Origin: Rhodocyclaceae bacterium
Lineage (GTDB): Bacteria > Pseudomonadota > Gammaproteobacteria > Burkholderiales > Rhodocyclaceae
Assembly: GCA_016718525.1 (NCBI GenBank)
Contig: JADKDD010000002.1
Location: 1,488,001-1,552,000 of the forward strand
DNA: 64,000 nt
Direction: 5' to 3'
Part shown: one piece after another, positions 16,970-25,628 of the stretch
How positions within the stretch are numbered: position 1 is the stretch's first letter
Layout: the number at the start of each line of letters is the position of its first letter
Made by a program: the position numbers and the translations under genes
The notes under the pieces: generated by a model
Seen by the model: only the letters and a program-made list of their open reading frames with translations
Told to the model about the DNA's origin: nothing
Database searches by the model: none

Positions 16970-18610
16970 TTACTTCTTGAATTCACGCTCCAGTGCCGCC
17001 GCAGCATCTGCATCAGGGTTGCTGCTGCTCTCTGGTGGTGCCATGATTTGGACTTCATCGACATTGATGTTGGTGGCGTCGTGTTTCCCCCCAGAGACCA
17101 TATCCGGGAGCGCAATGACCAGCCCAACCATAATGATCTGAATGATCACAAATGGCACGGCGCCCCAGTAAATATCCCGGGTCAGTACCGTTGGCGGAGC
17201 CACTGAGCGCAAATAGAACAGCGCGAAGCCAAACGGCGGATGCATGAAGGAAGTCTGCATATTGATGGCGAGTAAGACCCCAAACCAGATCAGATCGATT
17301 CCCAGGGCATTGGCTACCGGCGCGAGTAGCGGAACGACAATAAAGGAGAGTTCAAAGAAGTCGAGGAAGAATGCAAGGACAAAGATCAACACATTCACCG
17401 CAATCAAGAAACCAAGCTGACCTCCCGGTAGACTCAGCAGCATGTGTTCCACCCACAGGTGTCCATTCACCCCATAAAACGTGAGTGAGAAAATACGTGC
17501 GCCGATCAGGATAAAGACCACAAATGCGGTCAGGCTGGCCGTCGTTTCCATCGCCTGTTTGAGTAGCGGAACACTCAGGCGCCGGCGAACCAGTGCCATC
17601 ATCAGTGCGCCTGTTGCCCCCATGGCACCGCCCTCTGTCGGAGTCGCAATGCCAAGAAAAATCGTCCCCAGCACGAGAAAAATCAGGCCCAGCGGAGGAA
17701 TCAGAACAAAGGTGATGCGCTCGGCAAGCGTTGAGAGCAGTTTCAAATTCAAAAATTTGTTCAGTAGCGCCAACGAAAAGGCAAGACCACCGCCCAGCAT
17801 CATCGAGAGAATAATCAGTTCATCGAGAGGTGTTTCGTCCGGCTGTGTCATAACGAAGGCACTGACGACGATACCGCACACGAAGGCAAGTACGCCCAGC
17901 GAAATCAGACCGCTGGAACCGTCGCGTTCGGCCGTTGCACGTGCTTCCGGTGGAATTGCCGGTACCCATGCAGGTTTGATCAGCGCGACAAGACCGATGT
18001 ATGCAACATACAGGCTGGTAAGCACCAGACCGGGAATGAAGGCGCCTTTATACATATCACCGACTGAGCGCCCAAGCTGGTCGGCCATGATGATTAGCAC
18101 CAACGAAGGTGGAATGATTTGCGCCAAGGTCCCCGATGCGGCAATGACGCCGCTGGCAAGCCGATTGTCGTAGCCATAACGCAACATGATCGGCAGTGAA
18201 ATCAAGCCCATCGAGATGACCGATGCTGCGACGACACCAGTGGTCGCCGCCAGCATGGCACCGACCAGAATGACTGCAAATGCCAAGCCGCCGCGTACCG
18301 GGCCAAATAATTGTCCGATGGTTTCGAGCAAATCCTCGGCCATCCCGGAGCGCTCAAGAATCAGTCCCATGAACGTGAAGAACGGAATGGCAAGCAGCGT
18401 TTCATTACTCATGACACCCCAAATTCGATCAGGCATTGCCTGGAACAGTGATGACTCCAACATTCCCAGGGAGATGCCGACAAGACCGAAAATAATGCCG
18501 CAGGCTGCAAGCGAAAAGGCTACCGGATAGCCGATCAACAAAAATACGATCATCGACCCAAACATGATTGGTGCCATGTTGTTGCGGATGATTTCGAGGA
18601 GTTCGGGCAC
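16970..18610 (-). CDS. dctM: TRAP transporter large permease (DctM-like)
   Basis: Main sodium-coupled membrane subunit of the TRAP transporter, about 546 residues with around 13 hydrophobic segments. I chose the GTG at 18610, which gives a short lead before MAPIMFGSMIVFLLIGYP; an ATG at 18577 is the alternative, and neither has a good ribosome binding site. The frame stays open into dctQ, but that part is not TRAP-like. AIPFFTFMGLILERSGMAED and IIPPSLVLIIMADQLGRSVGDMYKGA are DctM signatures. There is a long cytoplasmic/insert region near residues 230-300, as in the larger DctM subgroup. The C-terminal tail is hydrophilic. Confidence 0.9.
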   Translation of the reverse strand: MPELLEIIRNNMAPIMFGSMIVFLLIGYPVAFSLAACGIIFGLVGISLGMLESSLFQAMPDRIWGVMSNETLLAIPFFTFMGLILERSGMAEDLLETIGQLFGPVRGGLAFAVILVGAMLAATTGVVAASVISMGLISLPIMLRYGYDNRLASGVIAASGTLAQIIPPSLVLIIMADQLGRSVGDMYKGAFIPGLVLTSLYVAYIGLVALIKPAWVPAIPPEARATAERDGSSGLISLGVLAFVCGIVVSAFVMTQPDETPLDELIILSMMLGGGLAFSLALLNKFLNLKLLSTLAERITFVLIPPLGLIFLVLGTIFLGIATPTEGGAMGATGALMMALVRRRLSVPLLKQAMETTASLTAFVVFILIGARIFSLTFYGVNGHLWVEHMLLSLPGGQLGFLIAVNVLIFVLAFFLDFFELSFIVVPLLAPVANALGIDLIWFGVLLAINMQTSFMHPPFGFALFYLRSVAPPTVLTRDIYWGAVPFVIIQIIMVGLVIALPDMVSGGKHDATNINVDEVQIMAPPESSSNPDADAAAALEREFKK

Positions 18611-18623
18611 GCTGGTTTCGGGG

Positions 18624-19226
18624 TCAGAGTGCTTTAGTCGCGGCGTTATCGCGATGCTGCAAAATCGCGTCAGCCAGTGCAATTTCGGGTGCAATGGCTT
18701 GCGTAGAAACGGTTGGGTCTGCGCCTTGACCCTTGAGAAAACGCAGGCATTTGATTGCTTGCGAAATACCTTGCAGTGAGAGCAGGGAGAACCCCAACGG
18801 CACCAGCAATCGGGCCGGCCATAACAGCAGGCCGCCCGCGTTAGAGGACGCTTCACCACTTTGGAAAGCGCTGACAAATACCGGCCAGGACAGCACTGCC
18901 AGCAAAATGGTCATGGGCAACAAAAACAAAAGCGTCCCGAATAGTTCTATCCATACCCGGGCCCGCGCGGACAGGCGGTTGGTCAATATGTCAATCCGCA
19001 CATGTGTATTGGTTTGCAGCGCGTACGGCGCACTGAGAAGAAAGATCGCGGCAAAGAGCACCCACTGGAGTTCAAGCAAGGCGTTCGAGCTGAGATTGAA
19101 AAACTTGCGGGTCACTGCGTTTGCCGCGCTGATCAACACGGCGATCAGCACCAGCCAAATGACATGTCTGCCAATCTGTCGATTGAGCAAATCAATCTTG
19201 GCAGCTAGGGAATACAGGTGTTTCAT
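18624..19226 (-). CDS. dctQ: TRAP transporter small permease (DctQ-like)
   Basis: Small membrane subunit of the TRAP transporter, 200 residues with four hydrophobic segments. The conserved DctQ segment is seen as LLELQWVLFAAIFLLSAPYALQTNTHVRIDILTNRLS. The ATG at 19226 (MKHLYSLAAKIDLLN) gives the usual length; the frame is open further upstream but overlaps the divergent phosphatase gene. It is the first gene of the operon and ends 13 bases before the proposed dctM start. Confidence 0.9.
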   Translation of the reverse strand: MKHLYSLAAKIDLLNRQIGRHVIWLVLIAVLISAANAVTRKFFNLSSNALLELQWVLFAAIFLLSAPYALQTNTHVRIDILTNRLSARARVWIELFGTLLFLLPMTILLAVLSWPVFVSAFQSGEASSNAGGLLLWPARLLVPLGFSLLSLQGISQAIKCLRFLKGQGADPTVSTQAIAPEIALADAILQHRDNAATKAL

Positions 19227-19292
19227 GTTGGCGAGTTTATCTATGTTTGGCCTGCCGTTATCATGGTATCCATTCAGTTCAATAATTCGCCG

Positions 19293-19925
19293 ATGACAAC
19301 CCGTTTTTGTATTGTTCGCCATGGCGAAACCGCCTGGAATGCCGAAATGCGCGTCCAAGGTCAGTTGGATATTCCGCTCAATGCAGTTGGCCGGTGGCAG
19401 GCACAACAAGTGGCGGGAGCGTTGACAGGCATCCATTTTGATGCGGTGGTGAGTAGTGACCTGCTCAGGGCGTTTGAAACGGCTCAACTGGCGACCTCAA
19501 ATTACGATGGTGAAATCAGCCGCAATATTGACTTGCGCGAGCGTCACTACGGCAAATTTCAAGGACTGAAGTATGTTGAGGCTCAGCAACAGTTTCCGGA
19601 GGATTTTGCAGCGCATTCCAATCGTCACCTCGAGTTTGCTTATGGCAATGGCGAGTCGCTGAACGCTTTTGCGATACGTGTCAGTGACGTGATGTCTGCG
19701 CTCGCCCGGAAATACAGCGGAAAAACCACTTTGGTCGTTACTCACGGCGGTGTGCTGGATGTGCTGTACCGCTTGGCAAGCGGTTTGTACTTGCAGGCGC
19801 CGCGGAACTTCCCCATTCCAAACGCAGTGATCAATTGGCTTGAGTATGACGATCAGCAATGGTCAATTACCGACTGGGCAAACGGTGCTCACTTGGAGCA
19901 AGCTCGCGACGAACTCGCCCCGTAA
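19293..19925 (+). CDS. Histidine phosphatase family protein (phosphoglycerate mutase-like)
   Basis: Predicted cytosolic phosphatase of 210 residues. The catalytic motif RHGETAWN lies at the N-terminus (phospho-histidine acceptor), ERHYGKFQG contains the conserved acid pair, and VVTHGGVLDVLYR holds the second catalytic histidine. It resembles GpmB/CobC-type broad-specificity phosphatases, not the cofactor-dependent glycolytic mutase, which is encoded separately at 28448-29197. I chose the ATG at 19293 because the motif begins within ten residues, as is usual. It is divergent from dctQ. The substrate is unknown. Confidence 0.88.
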   Translation: MTTRFCIVRHGETAWNAEMRVQGQLDIPLNAVGRWQAQQVAGALTGIHFDAVVSSDLLRAFETAQLATSNYDGEISRNIDLRERHYGKFQGLKYVEAQQQFPEDFAAHSNRHLEFAYGNGESLNAFAIRVSDVMSALARKYSGKTTLVVTHGGVLDVLYRLASGLYLQAPRNFPIPNAVINWLEYDDQQWSITDWANGAHLEQARDELAP

Positions 19926-20015
19926 TTCAACCCGGCGAAGCTCCGTCGGGTACTCGCGGATGCGGTGGCAGGTCGGGTAAAATGGTCCGATTCATTGACA
20001 ACTGCGGGAACTGAA

Positions 20016-21263
20016 ATGTTTTCTAAGCAAAATACTCTTGCCGACACGGATCCCGAAATCTGGGGCGCGACCAAGAAGGAAGATCAACGTCAAGAAGATC
20101 ATATTGAGCTAATCGCATCAGAAAACTATGTTTCTCATGCGGTGATGGAGGCTCAGGGCTCACAGCTGACCAACAAGTATGCTGAAGGTTACCCCGGCAA
20201 GCGTTATTACGGCGGCTGTGAATTTGTCGATGAAGTTGAAACCATTGCTATCGAACGCGCGAAGAAGCTTTTTGGTGCCGATTGCGCCAACGTGCAGCCG
20301 AATTCGGGTTCGCAAGCCAACCAAGCCGTCTTCCTCGCTTTCCTCAAGCCCGGCGATACGATATTAGGCATGAGCCTTGCTGAAGGCGGCCATTTGACGC
20401 ACGGCATGGCGCTGAACATGAGTGGTAAGTGGTTCAATGTGGTGTCTTACGGCCTTACCGACATAGAAGAAATCGATTATGACGCGATGGAGCAGCTGGC
20501 GCGCGAGCACAAACCCAAGTTGATTATCGCCGGCGCGTCTGCGTATTCCTTGAGAATTGATTTTGAGCGCTTCGCCAAGGTTGCCAAAGAAGTCGGCGCT
20601 ATATTGATGGTTGATATGGCGCACTACGCAGGCCTCGTTGCTGCTGGCTATTACCCTAATCCGGTGCCGCATGCCGATGTTGTCACCACCACCACCCACA
20701 AAACCTTGCGTGGTCCTCGGGGCGGCCTGATCCTGATGAAGGCTGAGCACGAAAAGACCATCAATTCGGCGATTTTCCCGGGGCTGCAGGGCGGCCCGCT
20801 GATGCACGTTATTGCCGCCAAGGCGGTTGCACTCAAAGAAGCCACGACCTTGGGATTCAAGAAGTATCAGGCGCAGGTTGTCGCCAATGCTCAGGTAATG
20901 GCCAAGGTGCTTAAGTCACGTGGCTTGCGCATCGTATCGGGACGTACTGAGTCGCACGTGTTTCTGGTGGATCTGCAGAGCAAGAATATCACCGGCAAAG
21001 AAGCCGAGGCAGTGCTTGGCAGCGCTCACATTACAGTCAACAAAAACTCGATTCCGAATGACCCGCAGAAGCCTTTTGTCACTAGTGGGATTCGTATCGG
21101 CACGCCAGCCATGACGACCCGTGGTTTTACCGAAATCGAAGCTGAAAAAATCGCCAATCTGATTGCTGATGTACTTGATGCACCGAAAGATGAAACGGTA
21201 CTTGCCGAAGTGCGCGCAGCGGTCGGAGTTTTGTGCAGCAAGTTTCCCGTTTACGGCGACTGA
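20016..21263 (+). CDS. glyA: Serine hydroxymethyltransferase
   Basis: PLP enzyme interconverting serine and glycine with transfer of a one-carbon unit to tetrahydrofolate. The 415 residues are full length from the ATG at 20016 (MFSKQNTLADTDPEIW). HIELIASENYVSHAVMEAQGS and YAEGYPGKRYYGGCEFVDEVE are N-terminal hallmarks. The PLP lysine lies in VVTTTTHKTLRGPRGG. It begins the glyA-nrdR-ribD cluster, an order common in betaproteobacteria. Confidence 0.97.
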   Translation: MFSKQNTLADTDPEIWGATKKEDQRQEDHIELIASENYVSHAVMEAQGSQLTNKYAEGYPGKRYYGGCEFVDEVETIAIERAKKLFGADCANVQPNSGSQANQAVFLAFLKPGDTILGMSLAEGGHLTHGMALNMSGKWFNVVSYGLTDIEEIDYDAMEQLAREHKPKLIIAGASAYSLRIDFERFAKVAKEVGAILMVDMAHYAGLVAAGYYPNPVPHADVVTTTTHKTLRGPRGGLILMKAEHEKTINSAIFPGLQGGPLMHVIAAKAVALKEATTLGFKKYQAQVVANAQVMAKVLKSRGLRIVSGRTESHVFLVDLQSKNITGKEAEAVLGSAHITVNKNSIPNDPQKPFVTSGIRIGTPAMTTRGFTEIEAEKIANLIADVLDAPKDETVLAEVRAAVGVLCSKFPVYGD

Positions 21264-21405
21264 ACGTGCCTGTGTGTCTTCCGTCTTCCCGCAGAGCAGG
21301 AAACCAGAATGGTCGTTTCCGCCAGAGGGAGGAGCGGGAGATCATGGCGATTGGGACCATAACCCGATACGAGGCAGGAGCATCTCATTTTGCTCGAGAC
21401 GAAAA

Positions 21406-21882
21406 ATGAAATGCCCTTACTGTAGCGACGAAAACACACAAGTCGTTGATACACGCGAAAACGAAGAAGCCGATACGGTTCGCCGCCGCCGGCGCTGCAT
21501 AAACTGCGACAAGCGGTTTACAACCTACGAACGCGTGGAACTTCAGCTTCCGTTGATCGTAAAAAAGAACGGCAGTCGCACGGACTATGCGCGCGACAAG
21601 CTCAAAGCCAGCATGATGTTGTCTCTGCGCAAACGTCCGGTAGCGACTGAAGGAATCGAGGCTGCGCTGGATCGTATTGAAGAGAAGCTGGTCCAGTTGG
21701 CCGAACGTGAAGTGGCTTCTGACCGCATCGGTGAACTGGTGATGCGCGAGCTCAAAAAGCTCGACAAGGTTGCCTATATCCGCTTTGCGTCCGTGTATCG
21801 CAACTTTGAAGACGTAGATGAGTTCTCTGATGCGATTCGGGAGATTAAAAAACCCCGTGTCGCTCGCAAAGTGACGAAGTAG
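21406..21882 (+). CDS. nrdR: Transcriptional repressor NrdR
   Basis: ATP/dATP-sensing repressor of ribonucleotide reductase genes, 158 residues. The N-terminal zinc ribbon has the pairs CPYC (residues 3-6) and CINC (about 31-34) with DTRENEEADTVRRRRRC between them. The ATP-cone domain follows from about residue 49 (LPLIVKKNGSRTDYARDKLKA). The ATG at 21406 is chosen because the zinc ribbon starts at residue 3. It lies 142 bases after glyA and 14 bases before ribD. Confidence 0.97.
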   Translation: MKCPYCSDENTQVVDTRENEEADTVRRRRRCINCDKRFTTYERVELQLPLIVKKNGSRTDYARDKLKASMMLSLRKRPVATEGIEAALDRIEEKLVQLAEREVASDRIGELVMRELKKLDKVAYIRFASVYRNFEDVDEFSDAIREIKKPRVARKVTK

Positions 21883-21896
21883 CCGCCTGCAAAATA

Positions 21897-23030
21897 ATGG
21901 CTGGAAAATTCAGCAATAGCGACACCGTCTTCATGGATCGCGCTTTGCAGCTGGCGGAGCGCGGTATGTATACCACTACACCAAACCCCCGTGTCGGTTG
22001 CGTGATTGTCAAAGATGGGCGAATAATCGGGGAAGGTTGGCACGAAAAAGCCGGCGAACCGCACGCCGAGGTGATGGCCCTGCGCTCGTCAGTTGGTGCT
22101 GGTAGTACGCCGTCAAATGCCACAGCGTATGTCACCTTAGAGCCATGTAGCCACTTCGGCCGTACTCCACCTTGCGCTGATGCCTTGATTGCTGGCGCTG
22201 TGTCACGAGTAGTGGTTGCGATGAAAGATCCCAACCCGCTCGTCGCCGGAAGTGGCATCGAAAAGTTACGCGCTGCTGGTATCGAGGTTGACTGCGGACT
22301 GCGCGCCGAACAAGCGACTGAACTCAACATCGGATTTGTTACGCGCATGCGTTGCGGCAGACCTTGGATCCGGACCAAGATTGCCTGCAGTCTGGATGGC
22401 AAAACGGCGCTTGCAAACGGTCAATCCCAATGGATTACTGGTGCGCAGGCGCGAGCGGATGGCCACCGGTGGCGGGCGAGCTCATGTGCGGTGCTTACCG
22501 GGATTGGCACGGTCTTCGATGACAATCCACGCTTAACCGTACGCGATGCCCCATATATTCAGACACCGTTACGTCAACCGCTGCGGGTGATTGTCGATAG
22601 CGATTTGCGTATGCCGTTTGACGCGGCTGCGCTTGCCAGCCGAGCGCTGATCGCGTGCGCCAGGATTGATTCGGGGCGTAAGGCTGCACTTGAAAGTGCG
22701 GGAGCAGAAGTCGTCGCGCTACCAAACGCAGAGGGTAAAGTTGATCTTGAAAGGCTGCTGCAAGCACTTGCCGCAAGAGGGATCAATGAGGTCTTGGTGG
22801 AAGCAGGGGCACGCTTGAATGGCGCATTGCTTGCGGCTGGACTGGTGGATGAATTGTTGCTCTACCAAGCCCCTGTGATTCTTGGTACGGATGCACGTGG
22901 AATGTTTGCTGGTGCTGCGTTGACGGTGCTCAACAATGCCAGTCAGTGGCGCATTGTCGAGCGGCGGATCCTTGGTACCGATAGTTTTTTTCGCACACGC
23001 CGCGCCGACGAATCAGCTAGGCGAGCCTAA
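21897..23030 (+). CDS. ribD: Bifunctional riboflavin biosynthesis deaminase/reductase RibD
   Basis: Catalyses the second and third steps of riboflavin synthesis: deamination of the pyrimidine intermediate, then NADPH-dependent reduction of its ribosyl chain. The 377 residues comprise an N-terminal zinc deaminase (HAEVMAL at about 57 and PCSHFGRTPPC at about 82) and a C-terminal reductase from about 150 (RPWIRTKIACSLDGKTAL). A copy of the dispersed 26-bp repeat encodes SVGAGSTPS at residues 65-73, in the loop between the zinc histidine motif and the TLEPC strand, where the family usually has about eight unrelated residues. The reading frame and active-site residues remain intact. Confidence 0.96.
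   Translation: MAGKFSNSDTVFMDRALQLAERGMYTTTPNPRVGCVIVKDGRIIGEGWHEKAGEPHAEVMALRSSVGAGSTPSNATAYVTLEPCSHFGRTPPCADALIAGAVSRVVVAMKDPNPLVAGSGIEKLRAAGIEVDCGLRAEQATELNIGFVTRMRCGRPWIRTKIACSLDGKTALANGQSQWITGAQARADGHRWRASSCAVLTGIGTVFDDNPRLTVRDAPYIQTPLRQPLRVIVDSDLRMPFDAAALASRALIACARIDSGRKAALESAGAEVVALPNAEGKVDLERLLQALAARGINEVLVEAGARLNGALLAAGLVDELLLYQAPVILGTDARGMFAGAALTVLNNASQWRIVERRILGTDSFFRTRRADESARRA
22089..22114 (+). repeat. Dispersed 26-bp repeat, copy C (inside ribD, sense)
   Basis: TCAGTTGGTGCTGGT, then AGT, then ACGCCGTC: one mismatch from consensus at the first base. It is read in frame as SVGAGSTPS within the RibD deaminase domain. Confidence 0.85.
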
Positions 23031-23547
23031 TCTCGATCATGTGATTGTTGAAATGCATCGCATGGGCCAATTCATATTGCGCTTTGGTTAATCTCCCATA
23101 CGCGAAATGGGGATGCAGCACCCCGGAAAAACCTTGGAAGCGCGAAATCGAGTCAATCAAGCGCGCAATTGCTGCCTCGGTTTTGTCATCATTCGGGATT
23201 TCCGGCGCACCGGGAATCGCTTCGGCCAGGCCGTGATGCATCGCGCGTTTGGCAGTAAAAACGGCGAAGGCATTAGCGCCGATCATCGTTTGAAAAAATG
23301 CACTCTTGGCTTGCGGAAAACCTGCCATCGAAAAGTCGATACTCTGCGCGTTGTGGTTGAACACATGCGCGGGCGTCCACGATCCTTCACTAAGTAGCGT
23401 TTTTCCTGACATTGCACGCAATTGACCGAGCGTCTCGTCGAGCGACAACACGGCATCCGTCGACGGACTGTTTAACCAGGCGGCGCCAGCAACGGCGAGA
23501 CCTGCCGCACTGACAGCGGATGTGGTGATGAATTGGCGACGATTCAT
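23017..23547 (-). CDS. DUF1569 protein with Tat-like signal
   Basis: Exported protein of 176 residues and unknown function. The N-terminus MNRRQFITTSAVSAAGLAVAG carries a twin-arginine-like motif and a hydrophobic region. The body resembles DUF1569 proteins, which have a DinB-like four-helix fold: histidines in TPAHVFNHNAQSIDFSM and near HPHFAYGRLTKAQYELAHAMHFNNH could form a metal site. Its end overlaps the convergent ribD stop by 14 bases. It precedes no obvious operon partner. Confidence 0.75.
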   Translation of the reverse strand: MNRRQFITTSAVSAAGLAVAGAAWLNSPSTDAVLSLDETLGQLRAMSGKTLLSEGSWTPAHVFNHNAQSIDFSMAGFPQAKSAFFQTMIGANAFAVFTAKRAMHHGLAEAIPGAPEIPNDDKTEAAIARLIDSISRFQGFSGVLHPHFAYGRLTKAQYELAHAMHFNNHMIEIRLA

Positions 23548-23565
23548 ATATATCGGGCTAAAAAA

Positions 23566-24336
23566 CTATGCTTGAGATAATCCACCGTCGACGACCAGCG
23601 TATGCCCGACGACGTAACTCGATGCATCGGAACACAGCCAGACGATCGCATTGGCGATTTCCTCGGGCGTTGCAAAGCGCTGCAGTGGAACCAGTGCTTC
23701 AACCTCAGCTTTCATTTTGGCAGGAGATTCAGCTGCTGCCAGCCGCGATTCCCAGCTTGGTGTCAGTGTTACGCCTGGGGCAACCGAATTGATGCGTATT
23801 CCCTGCGAAATGTATTCCAAAGCCAAAGATTTACTGATGCCCTCGATACCGTGTTTTGCGGCGCTATAAATAGCTGCCCCGGGTGTTGCGCGCAAGCCAT
23901 TAACTGAGGACACATTGACAATCACGCCGCCGGATTTATTGGTTAGCATCAAGGCAATTTCCTCTTGCAGGCAGGCGATTGGTGCACGCAAGGCGGCGTG
24001 TAAGGCCGTAGTGAGTTCATCTTCAGCGAGATTCGCAAAGCTACCGACCCCACGGTTGCCGGTGGCGAAGTTGTTGACGGCAATGTCGAGTCTGCCATAA
24101 CGCTGCCGAATATCGGCAAACCAATTCTTTAACGAGGAAGGCTGCGTCAAATCGACGGCCCAAAAATCAACACCATCGAGCGCCGGAAATCGAGCCAGCA
24201 CGTCCGCCCATTTGCCACTTGATCGACCGCAAGTGATTACCTTTGCGCCGCTAGCCACGAGTTGGTACACCGTAGCCAATCCGATGCCTTGACTGCCGCC
24301 GGTGACTAGCGCTACCTTCCCGGTCAAATTGCTCAT
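23566..24336 (-). CDS. SDR family NAD(P)-dependent oxidoreductase
   Basis: Predicted short-chain dehydrogenase of 256 residues. The cofactor motif TGGSQGIGL lies near residue 12, NNFAT corresponds to the NNAG motif, and the catalytic Ser, Tyr and Lys appear in NVSSVNG and YSAAKHG. The C-terminal VVGHTLVVDGGLSQA is typical of classical SDRs. The start ATG overlaps the moeB stop (ATGA), so it is coupled to moeB at the end of that operon. The substrate is unknown. Confidence 0.92.
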   Translation of the reverse strand: MSNLTGKVALVTGGSQGIGLATVYQLVASGAKVITCGRSSGKWADVLARFPALDGVDFWAVDLTQPSSLKNWFADIRQRYGRLDIAVNNFATGNRGVGSFANLAEDELTTALHAALRAPIACLQEEIALMLTNKSGGVIVNVSSVNGLRATPGAAIYSAAKHGIEGISKSLALEYISQGIRINSVAPGVTLTPSWESRLAAAESPAKMKAEVEALVPLQRFATPEEIANAIVWLCSDASSYVVGHTLVVDGGLSQA

Positions 24337-25079
24337 TGGGCACATACCTTGCACTGCGGGTCGCGACGGATCCTGATTTCGCGCCATGTCATGCTTGTGC
24401 CGTCGAGTAACTCCAATCGTCCAGTCAATGGGACACCGCAACCGACAATCAATTTGAGCGCTTCGGCCGCTTGCATGGCACCGATGATCCCAGTGATGGG
24501 TGCAAATACCCCCATTGTCGCGCAGCGCACATCCTCGACATTCTCCCCTTCCGGAAATAGACACTCATAGCATGGTGCATCCGTTTGCCGAGAATCAAAG
24601 ACGCTGATCTGCCCGTCGAATCGGATCGCTGCGCCGGACACAAGCGGTTTGCGCTTCGCAACACAGGCGCGATTGACTGCATGACGGGTCGCAAAATTGT
24701 CGGAGCAGTCGAGTACCACATCGGCAAGTGCTATTTGAGCTGTCAACGCTTCGCCTTCTAGTCTTTCGGCAATCGCAATTACATTGCAAGTCGGATTGAT
24801 TTCACAAATGGTACGGCGACCCGATTCGACCTTGGCAAGCCCGACGGAGTCAGTGCGATGAAGTATTTGACGTTGCAGGTTGGTCAGGTCAACCGTATCA
24901 CCGTCGGCAAGAACGATAGTGCCAATCCCGGCTGAGGCCAAATAGAGTGCGGCCGGAGAACCGAGGCCACCTATACCAATGATCAAGACGCGTGCACCAC
25001 GAATTGCATCCTGTCCCGCGATATCGATCTCCGGCAAAAGAATGTGCCGGCTATAGCGTAAAAGTTCGTCGTCAGTCAT
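24333..25079 (-). CDS. moeB: Molybdopterin-synthase adenylyltransferase MoeB (ThiF/HesA family)
   Basis: Adenylates the C-terminus of a sulfur-carrier protein (MoaD or ThiS) using ATP. The 248 residues have the nucleotide motif GIGGLGSPAALYLASAGIG near residue 36 and DNFATRHAVNRAC. Zinc is likely held by CYEC (about 170) and the C-terminal CKVC. It lacks a C-terminal rhodanese domain, as in the E. coli protein. MoeB and ThiF are hard to separate by sequence; its position downstream of ctpA in this group favours the MoeB label. Confidence 0.9.
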   Translation of the reverse strand: MTDDELLRYSRHILLPEIDIAGQDAIRGARVLIIGIGGLGSPAALYLASAGIGTIVLADGDTVDLTNLQRQILHRTDSVGLAKVESGRRTICEINPTCNVIAIAERLEGEALTAQIALADVVLDCSDNFATRHAVNRACVAKRKPLVSGAAIRFDGQISVFDSRQTDAPCYECLFPEGENVEDVRCATMGVFAPITGIIGAMQAAEALKLIVGCGVPLTGRLELLDGTSMTWREIRIRRDPQCKVCAQ

Positions 25080-25152
25080 GAATGCAAGAAATTGTTAGCG
25101 CACGTACGGAATTCGCGTTACCGCAGCAAGATTGCCGGTCAGAGGGAGTCAA

Positions 25153-25614
25153 CTAACGATCCTGCCGCAAGTCTCGTGGTGTGTTGTCGTGGTCACCATG
25201 CATATGTTTGTCCCACGCCTTGGAATAGACCTGCTGTGACTTTTTGATGAGGCGTTCCGGTACGCGCATGTTGCGCAACTGGGTCTCTTCGGAGAAGTGA
25301 ATAAGCGCCCTTTGAATGCGCCGAACTATTGACGAATCGAAGTGAAATCCTTGTGCAACGAGCGCTGCCTCGAGGCCTTCGAAGGTGTAGTCACCTAGCT
25401 CGTAGCTGACAGACAAACTGTTGGCAGTCTCGCCTGGCGCCACCAGCATGCCGGGAAGTCCGCTCAGTAAATTGACTGCTCTCCCGATTTCACCGGCATG
25501 ACCGGGCTCGAATCTTAATTCGCGCGTTTTATGGGTGTCGGGTTGCGGTAGAAATGGTCTCGGGTGCGGACGAGTGTGCCCATCACGCAGTTCCCGAGCC
25601 TTTTCCGGATTCAT
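25153..25614 (-). CDS. Hypothetical protein between ctpA and moeB
   Basis: I do not recognise this 153-residue protein. No signal peptide or membrane segment is seen. The middle (about 30-95) alternates hydrophobic strands and helices, RELRFEPGHAGEIGRAVNLL then SGLPGMLV, NSLSVSYEL and TFEGLEAALVAQGF, which resembles a ferredoxin-like fold of the heavy-metal-associated type but lacks the CxxC metal motif. The C-terminus is basic and His-rich. It lies in the gpmA-envC-ctpA-moeB operon, 14 bases after ctpA. Confidence 0.7.
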   Translation of the reverse strand: MNPEKARELRDGHTRPHPRPFLPQPDTHKTRELRFEPGHAGEIGRAVNLLSGLPGMLVAPGETANSLSVSYELGDYTFEGLEAALVAQGFHFDSSIVRRIQRALIHFSEETQLRNMRVPERLIKKSQQVYSKAWDKHMHGDHDNTPRDLRQDR

Positions 25615-25628
25615 TGCTTGCGCCCCGA

